NCBI GenBank assembly: GCA_963682175.1
Contig: OY821791.1
Span: 26,153,826 to 26,217,825, forward strand
From: Triglochin maritima
Taxonomy: Eukaryota > Streptophyta > Magnoliopsida > Alismatales > Juncaginaceae
Direction: 5' to 3'
DNA: 64,000 nucleotides
Both the position numbers and the translations under genes were made by a program. Positions 31,844-44,239 of this stretch are shown here, piece after piece; within the stretch, counting starts at the first letter, position 1; each line of letters opens with the position of its first letter. The notes under the pieces were generated by a model, which was given only the letters and a program-made list of their open reading frames with translations, ran no database searches and had not been told where the DNA came from.

Positions 31844-33939
31844 TGTAAGGACGTGAGAGAGAGAGGGGAGGTATGGGTTGTGTATGGTTGGAGGTATGGG
31901 AGAGGAGTGAGGTGGTATGGTGGAGAGTATGGTGGAAGTATGGGTTAGGTATTAGGTTTTGTTTTTAAAAAACCAAAAACTCACCCATTTGCATCTTTTG
32001 TTGCCATTCGTGTTTTCCACCCAAACCTCACCTTTCTCCTTGCTTTTCCGGCGACCAGTGGAGGAAGAAGGCGGCGCGGAGGCTCCGGCGTGAGGAGGTC
32101 GTGCGTGCGGAGACGACGGGCGTGAGCGTTGCTCCGGCGGATTCGTCTTTCTTTTGAGGTATGCCAAGCATTAGTGTGTTTTGTGGTTCTCCATGTTGGG
32201 GGAAGTTTGGGTCGGTCGCGGGAGGTCGGAGACCTCGCCGGCGACAAGAAAACAGCGTAAAATCCTTGGCTGGTGCAAGGTTGCTGTCGACCAACGGTCG
32301 ACCGGTGCCTTCGGGCGGTCGACCGGTGATAGTGTAAATTGATGCTTTTGCCCAGAACCGGTCAGACGATGCCTTGGGGCGGTCGACCGGTTATGCCAAA
32401 TTTCGTGGGTTCGTGTTTGATGTTGCCTGTTTCCGGTCGACCGAGCCTTGTGGTTCGACCGGAACTTAAGTTGTTTACTGCTTGTTGGTTCGACCGATTA
32501 GTATATGCGTTCGACCGATTATATGACTTAGAATTACTAGGCTGACCCTGTAATGTTCGGTCGACCGGGACCCTTGAGTCGGTCGACCGATAGTTGAATT
32601 GATTTTGACTTAGTCAGACCTAGGATTTTGACCTGTCCGGTCGACCGGTTCTTCCCGCTGGTTCGACCGATTGGAGACAGAGTTTTGGGCACTTTGTTCG
32701 ACCGTTTGGAGGAAATCCGTTCGACCGTTACTGTTGGTTTCGGTCGACCGGTTTGCCTGATTCGGTCGACCGATGGGGCACAGTACTGGTTTTCTTGTCC
32801 TAGTGAGATGTCAACTCTGTCCACGGAAACCCGTGTCCTCGCTTAGCGCGTGAGCCGGGAGGTGACGGTGGGTGCGTTCTGCGTGCCTGCCCAGGGACCG
32901 CCGTGTGGAAGAGTGTGGGCATCTGGGACGTGTCGTCTCCACAGATGGAGGGCGACGTAGCCTTGATGTTCTGACTCACAGTAGAGTAGCAGGCCTGAGG
33001 GATTGAGGATCCCGGTGCACGAGGTGCACGGCTCGTTGGAGCATGTTGACCCTGCGGGCTGTTTGAGCTCGGATCGCTCGTGTAGACGAGGCGATGATCG
33101 TTCCACCCGATGCTGTTCCGGGTGATGATTGTTCTGCCGATGCTGTTCCGGCGGAAGTGCCGTCCGACGACGTTTCCGGGCGATGGTGTCCCACCGATGC
33201 TGTTCCGGTGAGGGTATGGACTGCCGACGATCTTTTCCGGCAGGGTAGTCTGGACGGGCTCCTCCAGATGAGTGGACCGACCTGGGCGACGGCCCCGTTG
33301 GTGAGGTGTTGACCTCGAGATTTCAGCTGATTTCTACTTTGCGCAGGCGTGCGGACGCTCCTCACCGATCCCTTGACTAGTGTAGTCGCGTGTGGGGTTC
33401 GTTGCGTACCTTCTGCTAGACCGTATGTGCCTACGGTAGGTCTCAGAGTGGGACCCCTTACAGTTTGCGGACAGAGGTCCTGTGTTCCCCGTGGTGGGAT
33501 TGGTTACCCCGTTGTGGGTCTGTTTACCCGTTGAGGGATTGTTTATGTATCGCATTGATGCCATGCCATGATGACTAGTATGATAGGGTTCATTGATAGT
33601 CTTGCATGCATTTAGGGCTTAGTATACGGGGTTTCCTTTCAGGAAACTCAGGCATTGTTGTTGCACTTTTTATTTCAGGTCCACAGTAGGTCCGGGTGGG
33701 TGGTGACCGAGGACGGAGCGCTTTGGAGTCGGATCCTCTTCGGCATTTGCGAGATTGTACGACTACTTGTATTTTCATTTCTTTCATCTGGATTGTAGTT
33801 GTACACCTTTTGTAAACTCCATGTATTTTGGGTGCACCCGGATTTATATATTTATGTATTAGTGACGTTCCCGCCTTGAGTTGTCAGTTATGTTCGTTAT
33901 TTCGAAATTTTAAATCTTCCGCTGTTTCGGGACGTTACA
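31844..33939 (+). repeat. Chromovirus 3' LTR
   Basis: The LTR is 2096 bp, the same length as the 5' LTR at an offset of 5945 bp. The single-base differences I can see fall at points such as 31983, 32033, 32311, 32364, 33193, 33345, 33560, 33621 and 33680. It is followed by ATGTG. Confidence 0.95.
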
Positions 33940-35290
33940 ATGTGTTATCAAATTTTTAATTAATCAAACCACACAAGGGTTCAATTCCTCATTGCTAAAT
34001 ATAGTTTACATATAATACCACATGCATTAGTAATTTATACGTACAAAGATCTAAATATAGAGAATATAAGCAATATGAGGAGAGATCCACTACATTTAAC
34101 TTTTATTAACATCAACTTATCCATACTTATAAATTAAATTTTAAATAGAGAATTCAAACCGTAGATTTTAACCTATAACTCATATTATTTGTGTCAAAAA
34201 CAAATAAAAATGAGAGTCATTTGATATGAGATTAAGAGATCAGAGTTTTTAACGAATCTAATGCGTTCATTTTTCTATCTTTTAACTTTATATCAAATGA
34301 CTTTATTTTTTATTTCGAGCACACGGATAATATGAGTACGGTCAATCCAAAGTTTAAAATTTAAGTTATTAGTAATGATAAAATTGATGTTAACAAAAGT
34401 TAAGGGTAGTAGGTCACTCCTCAAGTAATATATGTAATAATTTATAAAATAAAGGTTATAACTACTCCAATAGATACACTCGTAAATTTATAATTATGAA
34501 TTGTAGAGAACGTAATTTATAGTATCTGCAAATCCTTAATTTGAATATTTCATGTAGAGCTAATCTGTACAAATATTGATTACATATAGAAATGCATTAA
34601 TTATTATATTACATATACTATTATATTATTATATGAATCTTTACCTATTTAAAAATTAATTAACTAAAAAAACGTTTTTATTTTGTAATTGGTTTTTATG
34701 TTGATAACATTATTTAATATACATTTTTATTTTATTGATGCATATTTAAAATGATTTATCTTTTAAAATATAAGTTAAGAATTTTGAGTTTTTAAGAATT
34801 CTTCTAACGACATGATTTTGAATCTATCTTAATAAGTGTTTTAAAATACTTTAATATTGAAGATATTTTTTAAAAACTGTTTTCAAATGCTTTTAAAGAT
34901 ATTTTCTTAAAAGTGTCTTCCTAAGTGTCTTTACAAATTTTTCCAAGACACTTTTTTTAAAACGTTTTTAAATTCACTTTTTCAACAATTTTTTTAAAGT
35001 GACTCAACCTTTTTTCAAGTCACAATTTCAAAACTATTTTTAAATATTTTTCAAGACGGTTTTCAATAAATGTCTTTGAAACCGTGTCTTTAAAAGAATT
35101 CTTTTTAAGATTTTTTTAATAACTCCATTTGAAAGTATCTTTGAATGTGTGGTTTTTGAGACGTTTTTCTAGGAGTGTCTTAAAATGTTTGTAATTCACT
35201 TTTGAATATAATTTTCGATATCAAATGTCTTCAAAATATAATTTTTGATGTTTTTTCAGAAGTGTAGAAGTGATTTTCGGAGTAGTGGTC

Positions 35291-36166
35291 ATTTTGTTAT
35301 TAGTTCAAATATTTGTTTCCATGTTATTATATTATTGATTGGAAGAGGTTCGCTTTTTCGATGATGAATTGCTAAATATGAGAAAAATGTTACATTTTAA
35401 GAATATTTTATAAAGAATGAGTCGAACAAAAAGTAGGAATCTGAATCCACTAAACATTTTGTAGTTTGGAGGGGGGCAATTATGCTATAATATGACACTC
35501 TTTTCTTTTGGAAGGGTTGTTAGGCATGTAGGTTCTTCTCTTGAGTCATTGATTCTATTTATCAACTCTTGGTGGTGAGTCAAAATTAGCATGCTTATTT
35601 GCTTCATGCAGTTTTTTTTATAATTTGGTGGATTATAACATTATTAGATAGTAATACATGCATATTTAATCTAATGATAGGTTATTTTGATATTAAAAAT
35701 GCACTTCATAAATAAAGTGCGTATACTAGATAATATATGCATACTTAATTAATTTTAGAGGAGATAAACATCATCCTACCTCGTCTAATAAAGAACCTTG
35801 CTTATATATCTTTGCGACAAGATTAATATGCCACTGGACGCACTAATAAAATCCCGTAATAGAAAAACTGCACTAAACCATTGACAAATTAACGTGCTTT
35901 TGTGCCGTCGTTTATATTGGCTAGAGGATGGATGGCAACTTTTGCTAGCGTAACTTCTGTAGTTGAGAGAACACAGACGGCATAGATATTTCGTAATAAT
36001 TAAAATAAGCTTGTGCTGCCAAAGTAGGATATTTCAAGGTTAAATATAATACTTGGTATGTTTTGTTATTTAAAGGAGTAGGGTAGGGTTTTAAAGCATT
36101 TCTAAATACGAAGTCTAAAATAGGGGTAAACTTCTCCAACCAGGTAGCAATTAAATGTTGTTAATA
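35291..36166. other. AT-rich spacer
   Basis: I see no supported gene or element boundary. A 64-codon minus-strand frame near 35945-36139 has no recognisable similarity and is not called. Confidence 0.5.
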
Positions 36167-36171
36167 GCACG

Positions 36172-37687
36172 TGATTGATCGTTTTATATTTAACCGCAAG
36201 TGCACGACCGCGTTGAAGCGGTGGCAAATACGGGTCGTCCACTGGGAGGTGTGTCGACACTTGGTTTGTTCGAAGGCGAGAGGTAAAAGAAGGAGAGAAA
36301 TGTTGGTTACACTACAATGCAAATGGAAATGAAAGATAAGGAATAAAAACTAAACCCCAAAGGGGGTAGAGAATTAATGTGAACATAAAGAAGTATGTGT
36401 GTTCATTAAGCTCCTCACAACATGTAGTGCATGAAATCATAAAACTACATCCAACTTTGCCTCAACATGAATTAAGATAAGACTACATCATTAAAACATA
36501 CAAGACAATAATTGGAATGAAACTAAATGAACTCATGTATAACGACTAGACCCTACTATGCCTCCACATGAATTAAGATGACTACATCATTAAAACATAC
36601 AAGACATTAACTAAGGAAAAGGCAACAAGAGTACATACACTACAAATTGTGTTTCCAACATTAACTTCATCCATATCCTAACCTTATCATTCCCCATAAA
36701 ATAGGTCCACTAATCAAAGCATAAGCTAAGCTTCATTCAAGAGCATTAGCATATCAAAGATAAGAGTGGAGACCCATTACATGGTTATGGAAATCATATA
36801 AAGCTCAAGGGATAAAAATAACACACACTTAATACACTACATGATTATATCACATATTTCTCCACCCCCCAAATGGGGATGAAACTACTCACTACTCATT
36901 ACTCTAACTATATTAGCAAAAGAAAGCATAATACTGAAATGAAAGTTATACTAATCAAGCAAGAAATATTTAAAGAAGCATAAAACAAAACAAGCACCAA
37001 AGTAAACACATTAACTAAGCAAGAATTAACAAGCTAAAAAAACTTCTATTATGAACTCACTCAGATTACAAGCAGCCCTTCCTCCACTAGAGTTTTGCTT
37101 CAAGGCTTCACTCTTAGTAGGGAAGAAAGCCACCAAAGAGAGAGATGGATACAATGGGAGGTGAAGAGTTCTATTTATAAGCATGGAAAAAGCTAATCCG
37201 GGACAATCCCCCGATGTGGGACTAAACCAATACCAAAAATAGACTAAGAACACATTAATACAAGTCCAGGAGAAACTTAAGTGGATCTGGGCCAATCCAG
37301 ACCGCCAATTGGCGGTTCCAGACCGCCAATTGGCGGCCTAAATGCTCCAGATCCGTCTGGATTTGTTTGTGGGTCTTCCTTGTTGTGTGTCTTGGATGCA
37401 TCTGGTTGGTTTGTTGGAGCTCCGACCCGAATCGAATTGGCAAAATACTCCCCATGATGGTGTGTAGTTTCCTGGTTTGCTCTTAGGTCCTTTGGTCTTA
37501 CGATCAGGTCATTCTCCTTTGCATCTTAGTCCCCAGGTCTCACAACTAAGTCATTTTTCCTGCTTTTGGGTCCTTTCATGACTCTTCTCTTCAAACCTCT
37601 TTATTCTTGAAAACTAAACATAAAACTCGTCACGTAGCATTGCATAGGTGTAAGATAATAGATATAAGATACAAATATAAGCATGCA
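36172..37687 (-). mobile_element. Tat/Athila-like LTR (solo or fragment)
   Basis: This is the same family as the LTRs at 1849, 40206 and 57891. The plus strand starts TGATTGATCG and soon shows CCGCAAGTGCACGACC. The TATA box (minus strand) lies at 37171-37180. The minus-strand U3 contains a GTCCCACATCGGGGG-type motif and two perfect CCGCCAATTGGCGG palindromes (37302-37315, 37323-37336). No matching 5-bp duplication was found (GCACG on the left, ACTTC on the right), so an edge may have been lost. Confidence 0.75.
37302..37336. repeat. Pair of 14-bp palindromes in the Tat-like LTR
   Basis: CCGCCAATTGGCGG occurs at 37302-37315 and again at 37323-37336, seven bases apart. Degraded relatives are at 53761-53800 and 58262-58276 in the sister LTRs. 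Confidence 0.9.
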
Positions 37688-37786
37688 ACTTCTGCTTTAT
37701 ATATATTCAAAGTCTACTATTTAACCATGCTTTATATATATATAATTTAAAATTCTGTATTTTAAATGTGTAATGTGTAATGTGTA

Positions 37787-38079
37787 TAGGGGAGAGCAAC
37801 TTCCGGTCCGGGTTCGGTCCGGACCGAAACCAACTGGTCCGGGTTTCGGTCCGGCCCACCGGAGCGATTCGGGTTTCGGTCCGGTCCGGTCCGGTTCCGG
37901 ACCAAAACCCAAAAATCCCCACAAATGTTTGGTCCGGTCCGGATTTTTGGACCGGAATGGACCGATCGGTCCGGGTTCAGTCCAGACCGAACCTGACCGG
38001 TCCGATCTTCAGTCCGGATCCCGGAGAGAATCCGTGTCCGGTCCGGTCCGGTCCGGGTCCGGACCGATGCTCACCCCTA
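37787..38079. mobile_element. 293-bp hAT-type MITE with GGTCCGGACC palindromes
   Basis: The ends are TAGGGGAGAGC and, reverse-complemented, TAGGGGTGAGC. The exact 8-bp flanks AATGTGTA (37779-37786 and 38080-38087) fit a hAT duplication. The inside is almost wholly CGGTCCGG/CCGGACCG repeats and could fold back extensively. Confidence 0.85.
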
Positions 38080-38087
38080 AATGTGTA

Positions 38088-38916
38088 TGTGCAACCACCT
38101 CCATTATTTATAACAGGAGTAGGTAATGGGATACTTCAATGAGTTAAATAACTCAAAGTGGGTCATCAATCAGCATCGTAAGGTAGACAAGTAGAAAGAA
38201 AATAAAGAATGCGATATTGGGACACATAATGCCATTCCAGACTACAGTGAATGCCTTTTGACTTTTGATATTCGAGCGGTTGTTTTTATGGCGAGTGAGA
38301 CAACAAAAACATGCGAATGAATGTGATTCAACTTTCATCACATGGATTGGAAATCACGAGAGTTATTTAAAAATATTCTATTATATATATAATTCTTTTA
38401 TTATTTATTTTTATGAATCAAAATTATTTAAACAAATTATTTACATCCAAAAAATATTATTTTCCGTAGGTTGTCCATTCAGCATTGTATAAAAAAGAGA
38501 AAAAAATGTCTTTCCTTTTCTATGATAGGCTGACACCAACACTAATCATTCATGGGGGGAACAATAGAAGAAATTCCATTAGAGAACTTAGTTATGTAAC
38601 CAGAACCAATAGAGAACTTAAAAGTTTTAAACGGTATGACACAATACGACATGATTGACAAGCCTATGGTGTGATATCTTTTATACAAAGAAATATGGAA
38701 AACAACTTTGACCCCCAAAATGAAAGATTTTAATTGAGTTTTTGGCTTACGTCCACTGAAAAATCACGAAATTTACTTTCTGTCATCACTCTACAATTAT
38801 TTTCCCGTGGGTCACCAAGAAAACCCATAGATGACATTATGAAAAATAAACCGTGCTACATGGCCATCAAGTTTTTGACACCTGCAATTACGTTAACCTA
38901 TTGCTAATTTCCGTTA
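38088..38916. other. AT-rich spacer
   Basis: No gene, LTR or tandem array is recognised. Confidence 0.5.
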
Positions 38917-38962
38917 GGGTCATTATAGACGGACGCGCGGGTCCCAGACACACCTGACGTGG
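38917..38962. repeat. Terminus related to MULE-1
   Basis: This 46-bp stretch aligns without gaps to the outer ends of MULE-1. It starts GGG, has ACGGACGCGCG at the same offset and ends CTGACGTGG like the MULE-1 right end. It could be the left end of the MULE whose transposase fragment appears at 61238-63231. The intervening DNA is the copia-C nest. Confidence 0.7.
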
Positions 38963-39389
38963 TAAGTACAGTCAACAACATGTAGTGGTCGTCTTATATC
39001 CAAGGTTAAAAAAATCAATAGAGTTGCAACGGTCGTCCGATTCAAAATTGGATAAACAACTATTTCATTCTGATCCGTTAAATCTGAAACAAAAGAGAAT
39101 TCAAAAACTTCATCCAGGATATTCAATCCACTAAGATATACTCAGATCACCGTCAGAAGGAAAACATGGAAGTTTGTAATTCTCAGAAAAGGAACATGAC
39201 CGGTCAACCAAACTTGGTTCGGTTCATTGTTTCATATGGATCCAAACTGAATCTGAATCCCTATCCTTAAACCAATCGGTCAACTAAATTGAATTTGGTC
39301 GTCTGTTAGGCTCGGACAGACAGAATCAAGGTAAAAGACACGTATTTAAACAAGTTTATTTAAGCGATGTATGTGAATTAAGATATGTC

Positions 39390-40205
39390 TTTAACACTAC
39401 ACATGCCTAATTCTTGTCTGATTTTATCGAATTGATCAATATTCAATGGTTAGTAAATATATACGCTAATTGATCATTTGTCGAGACAAATTTCAATTCA
39501 ATATCACCGTTAAATGCATGATCTCTAAGGAAATGACAGCGAACATCTATATGCTTAGTTCTTGAATGAAGAATAGGATTTTTAGAAAGATTTATAGCAC
39601 TTGTATTACCACAAAATATTGGTATAGTATGAAACTAAAGTCTCAAATCCTTGAGGTTTGCCTCATCCAAAGGATTTGTGCACAACAACATCCGGCGCTA
39701 CATACTCGGTCTCGGTTGTTGAGAGTGCAACACTATTTTGCTTCTTACTAAACCAAGAAACCAAAGATTTACCCAAGAATTGACATGTGCCACTAGTGCT
39801 TTTCCGATCGGATTGAATCCGGCATAGTCGGCATCACTATAGGCAATAAGATCAAAAAATAGAGTCTTGGGATAAAACACTCCAAAATCACAAGTGACTT
39901 TCAAGTAGCGAAAAAACCTTTTATCAAAGCATGCATATGAGATTCTTTAGGGAAATTTTGAAAACGTGAACAAAGGCAAACACTAAACATGATATTGGGT
40001 CTACTAGCGGTTAAATAAAGAAGTGAACCGATCATACCTTGATACCTTTTAATGTCAACTTCTTTGCCTTATTCATTTTTATCCAATTTCAAGCTTGTGT
40101 TCATGGGAGTATTGTGATGTTTGCTATCATCGTACTAAAATCTCTTGAGAAGTTCTCTTGTGTAATTGGTTTGGTTGATGAAGTTTCCCTCCGAAGTTTG
40201 CTTGA
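39390..40205 (-). pseudogene. Copia-C RT end and RNase H (downstream fragment)
   Basis: The minus-strand reading shows RT-connection and RNase H blocks of copia pol: YQGMIGSLLYLTASRPNI, YSDADYAGF, NTSAINLSKNPILHSRTKH and a terminal DKIRQELGMCS. It joins the fragment at 54168-57890, from which it is separated by the LTR insertion at 40206-54167. CTTGA is duplicated at 40201-40205 and 54168-54172. Several stops and shifts are present. The region 39150-39389 is probably the 3' untranslated part; no complete 3' LTR is visible. Confidence 0.85.
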
Positions 40206-40562
40206 TGTTTGTTTGTTTTAAATTTAGACCGCAAATGCACAGCTGTCGGTGAAGACGGGGCAAGTACGGGTCGTCCGCAGGGAGGTGAGCAGCCAATGGC
40301 TTGACCGAAATCAAGTGGCGAAAAAGGAGAGAAGATTTGTGGAAATGCTAATCTAAGTTATGCTAAACTAGTAACAAGAAATGTAAAGGAAAACAACAAC
40401 TAACGAAGCAAACTAAATCGAAAGAACATAAAGTGGAAGTGCAAATCAGGACGAGGGACCCCTGAGGGGTGGAGTGAGTGTACACAAGCAAGAAGATGGT
40501 GAAGAATGCAATCATTAAGCACAAATGTAGGTTGTATTTTCATGTATAGGAATTGTCTAATG

Positions 40563-42104
40563 TGTTGGCTTTTTGGCTTTAATCTTTACTTAGTTTTGAT
40601 GATTAAGTAATCTAATCTTAATCTATATTTAATCAAACAACCTAGACAATCAAAGTAAGCAAACATGAATACATGCATTGCATACATATTCGTGTACTTG
40701 CGATATTCTTAATAGGTTGATGAAGAATCAAGCTAAGGAGCTTTAGGACAAGAAGATAAAGACTCAAGACATGTAATCAAGCTTTGGACCAATATGTAAT
40801 TTAGTATAATTTGAGTCCTTAGGAATAATGTAAACTTGAGCACATTAGGATTCTGTCCCGTATCCCCACGGTTAACCGAACCCCTCTCGGTAAACCGAAT
40901 CCTGTAGCGTTCGGTCCACCGAACACCTTGCGGTCAACTGTGTAGAATCCTTTAGGTGTTCCCTGGAATAACCACCTCGGTATACCGAACCACCTTCGGT
41001 AGACCGAATTAGCCTGGACCGGTTTTGGACTTTTGCTCCAACGGTCGTATTTAAATCTTGACCTAAAGCCCAATTGACTTATCCATATTCGGTACACCGA
41101 ACTTCATTCGGTCAACCGAATCATATTGCTTTAGGAACCCAACGGCTATTTAACTTGACCGTTATTGGTAAAACAATTTCCCACGCATTGTCAGCGCAAA
41201 ACCCGCGCTAACTTCGGTATACCGAAGTATAGACGGTCAACCGAACCTAGCATTAACAGAACCCTACCATTCTTACTGTCCAGTTTTGAACGGTTAACCG
41301 AATAGGTTTCGGTAAACCGAATTGTATTAGGGTTGCTAGTTATAGAGCTACTGGAGTTGAGTGAGCGGTTAACCGAATGGGATTCGGTAAACCGAAATGA
41401 CCTTCTTCGGTAATCCGTTTAGTTAACGGTCTACCGAGGAGCGTGCAAATTCTGCCCGAACTTTTGTCACATCATCACATTTCATGGGTCAACTTTCTCA
41501 CCCACTCCCCAACGGCTCTAAGAGCTTTGAAGCCTATATAAGGACCTCATTAGACGCACAACAACAGGACCACACTCTCCAAACATCAAGTATCCTTGTG
41601 CTATCTTTCCCAAACCTTCAAAGCTCAAATCCTACACACTCAAGCCAAAACTTCACCACTTGTATTCCTAGATCCATATCATAATTCAAGTGTGCTCAAA
41701 GTTAGAGTGTCATTAGCAAGAAGTGTGATTCATTCCTTCATCCAAATCACAAGAGTTGTAATAACTTCGGGGAAGCTCCCTCTCGGGTTGGAGAGGAGAC
41801 ACTGGCGAGGCGAGGGTGTTCGCGAGGCTCGTTGTTTGTAAAGGCGTTGATCTCGGCCCGGTAACGGAGATCGGATAGTGGAAACCACAAGCGAGGCTCG
41901 AGGGACGAGCGAGGCTTGTGAGTGAGGACTAGGACCCGGAGAGGGTGCCGAACCTCGTTACATCGGGCGTCGACTACAACGTGGTTTGCAAGTTCTCTAA
42001 CTCTCATCTAACCCTTGCATGATTAGTTGTTAGTTTCGTAATTAAGTTTTAATTCCGCACTTTAGTTAATTACGATCACTAGAGGGCCCCATACGATCCC
42101 CACA
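40563..42104 (+). repeat. Copia-B LTR 1
   Basis: 1542 bp, TGTTGGC to CCCCACA. It differs from LTRs 2-4 at LTR offsets 16, 27, 190 and 286. The TATA box TATATAAG is at 41535-41542. Inverted half-sites CGGT-NN-ACCG are frequent from 40870 to 41440, with varying centres (TA, AA, CC, AG, AC, CA). Confidence 0.95.
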
Positions 42105-42106
42105 TT

Positions 42107-42117
42107 TGGTATCAGAG
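42107..42117 (+). promoter_or_regulatory. Primer-binding site, copia-B unit 1
   Basis: TGGTATCAGAG lies two bases after LTR 1. Identical sites are at 45784-45794 and 49452-49462 in units 2 and 3. Confidence 0.9.
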
Positions 42118-42157
42118 GCTTGTTAGCTAAATTTATTTTCTTAATCGAAATATTAGC

Positions 42158-43641
42158 ATGACTCAATCTAATCATAGTGAGGGTTTATAAACTAATAAAC
42201 CACCTCTTTTTAATGGCCTAAATTATGATTATTGGAAAAAGAGGATGAAAATTTATTTGCAATCACATGATTTAAATTTTGGTCTTTTATTTTAAAATCA
42301 TACACCCCACCAAATGATGATGAGATTATTTCATTAACCAAACCCAAAATTAAGGAGGCAGAAATTAATGCCCGCATTATGAATATGTTATATTGTGGTC
42401 TTAATGAAAATGAATATAATCGAGTGAGAGGGTGTGAGAGTGCTTATGAAATATGGCACACTTTAGAAATGCATCACGAGGGATCCACTAGATTAAAAGA
42501 AACTAGGATCAATCTACTCATGCATAAGTATGAATTGTTTCATATGCTACCCGGTGAAAACATAAGCGAGATACACATTCGCTTCACCGAGATTATTAAC
42601 TCCCTTAGTGCTCTTGGAAAGATTTTTAGCAAGGGAGAAATGACAAGGAAGATTCTCCGGTCTCTCAACGATGATTGGGAAGAAAAGTCAACCGCAATAG
42701 AATAAGCGCAAGATCTAACGAAATTGTCGGTTGAAGAACTCATGGGAAGTCTCATGACATATGAGATACAAATGAAAGACCGCAATGAGAAGAGAGTCAA
42801 GAAATCCTTAGGGCTACACGCCGTCGCCAATTCGATCAAAGAAGATAGTGATATTGAGGAACAATTGGTGACACATCAATTCAAGGAATTTCTCAAAGAA
42901 GAGAAAGAAAGGAGAAAAGAGAAGAAGAAGAGCAAGAGAAAAGAAAAGAAGAAGAAAGCTCTTAAAGCTACTTGGGACACTTCATCATCTTCATCAATTG
43001 AAGGCGAATTCACCTCAATGTGCTTCATGGCAATAGAAGACGATGATAGTGAGGTATCTTCTTGCTCTAGTCGCGATTCAATTGATTCAAATGATTCAAA
43101 TGCATATAATGAACTTCAATGTGAATTCAATGAATTGCTTGAAAATTTTGAGAAAATTTGTCAAAAGAATAAACTAGCAAGAAACAAAATTAATGAGCTA
43201 CAATCTCAAATTGAATTTATCATGAATGATAAGAATGAATTACTTGCTAGTCATGATAAAATTGCAATAGAGAATACTCAATTGATTGATGAAATTGCAA
43301 CTCTAAATGCAAAACCTTCTTGTAGTGTTGATATTCAAGATCTAATTGCTAAGAATGTTCAATTACAAAAGGATCTTGAAAAATTCACAAGTGGAAAGAA
43401 AATGCTTGATATGCTTATCGGTAGTCAAAGACAATCTCTAGATAAACATGATATAGGTTTTTATGCTAATAACTTTAAGAACCATGTTATTCACACTACT
43501 TTGAATGGAAAACATTTTGTAGTGAATAAAACTTCCTCAAGTATTTGGGCACCTAAAACCAAAATGGTTTGGGTTCCAAAAACTAACATGATTGGACCCA
43601 AGCAAAAATGGGTACCAAAATCTTTAACTGTAGGTACTTGA
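42158..43641 (+). pseudogene. Copia-B gag pseudogene, unit 1
   Basis: The start ATGACTCAATC is followed after ten codons by TAA (42188-42190). A second TAA lies at 42293-42295, a frameshift follows, and another TAA lies at 42703-42705. The recognisable copia gag blocks are PPLFNG...YWKKRMKIY, then NEYNRVRGCESAYEIWHTLEMHHEG, then YELFHMLPGE and a C-terminal coiled-coil (ORF 42724-43641) ending in WVPK repeats and VGT. Where relatives have a CCHC zinc knuckle there is only a Lys/Glu/Arg-rich run. The product could not be a full capsid protein. Confidence 0.85.
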
Positions 43642-44239
43642 AGGAGGAAAACGGTGGTGACCGGATGAGCTTCAAAGAAAAATTTAAAGCCGGTTGCATC
43701 ACCGAATACGGGTTGAGTCAATTCAAAGTGGCACGATGGTATAAAATTTGATTGATTCTAATCTAAATTTTAGAGCTTAATAGACATATCTTGTGATATA
43801 ATTCATTCCATATCTTATACCCTATTCATTGCATATCATATACCACATCCATGATCATAAATGTCAAATTGCAAAATGGATGTTAAATAGGCTAAGAGGG
43901 AGAATACAAATGCACTTAATTGTTAATATTCATTGTTGCTATTTAGCCTAATTGATAGGGGGAGCCTAAAATTGCAAAATCATATAATTAAGGGGGAGAA
44001 TTAGATATCTCTTACCTTTGCATCAAATGTTTAATGTTTGCTTTTTGATTGATGTCAAAGGGGGAGAAGAATTAGGATGAGCTTCAATTTTAAATAAACT
44101 ATGCATGTTGTTGAGGGGAGAAATTTTATAAATGCATAGATTATATATATATTAAGAAACAAAACATATAGAAAGGGGAGAAATAAAATTGAACTCAAAT
44201 ATTAAGATATAGATTTGCCATCATCAAAAAGGGGGAGAT

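Larger units (their letters stand above)
25899..33939 (+). mobile_element. Young Ty3/gypsy chromovirus (Tekay/Del-like) with a gag deletion
   Basis: The element is complete at both ends, with LTRs at 25899-27994 and 31844-33939. The target duplication ATGTG is exact (25894-25898 and 33940-33944). It has a Met-tRNA primer site (27998-28008), a polypurine tract (31831-31843) and a single long pol frame. Only about 110 bp separates the primer site from the zinc-knuckle region, so the main capsid part of gag is missing. I find about nine or ten single-base differences between the 2096-bp LTRs, which points to recent insertion. It lies inside a CACTA-like element. Confidence 0.95.
25455..35287. 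mobile_element. CACTA-like non-autonomous element, split by a gypsy element
   Basis: The left edge reads AACTACTACAAAATATCC. The right edge, reverse-complemented, reads CACTACTCCGAAAATCAC. Both edges are followed inward by dense AAGTGTCTT/AAGACACTT subterminal repeats (25475-25700 and 34800-35260), as in plant CACTA elements. The flanks GTT (25452-25454) and GTC (35288-35290) could be a mutated 3-bp duplication. Without the chromovirus the element would be about 1.8 kb with no transposase. The left terminal C appears mutated, so the call is moderate. Confidence 0.55.

Noticed and set aside
36172..37687. Independent gene or ncRNA at 36.2-37.7 kb
   Set aside because: The same sequence recurs at 1.8, 40.2/53.1 and 57.9 kb with TG...CA ends and 5-bp duplications, so it is an LTR.
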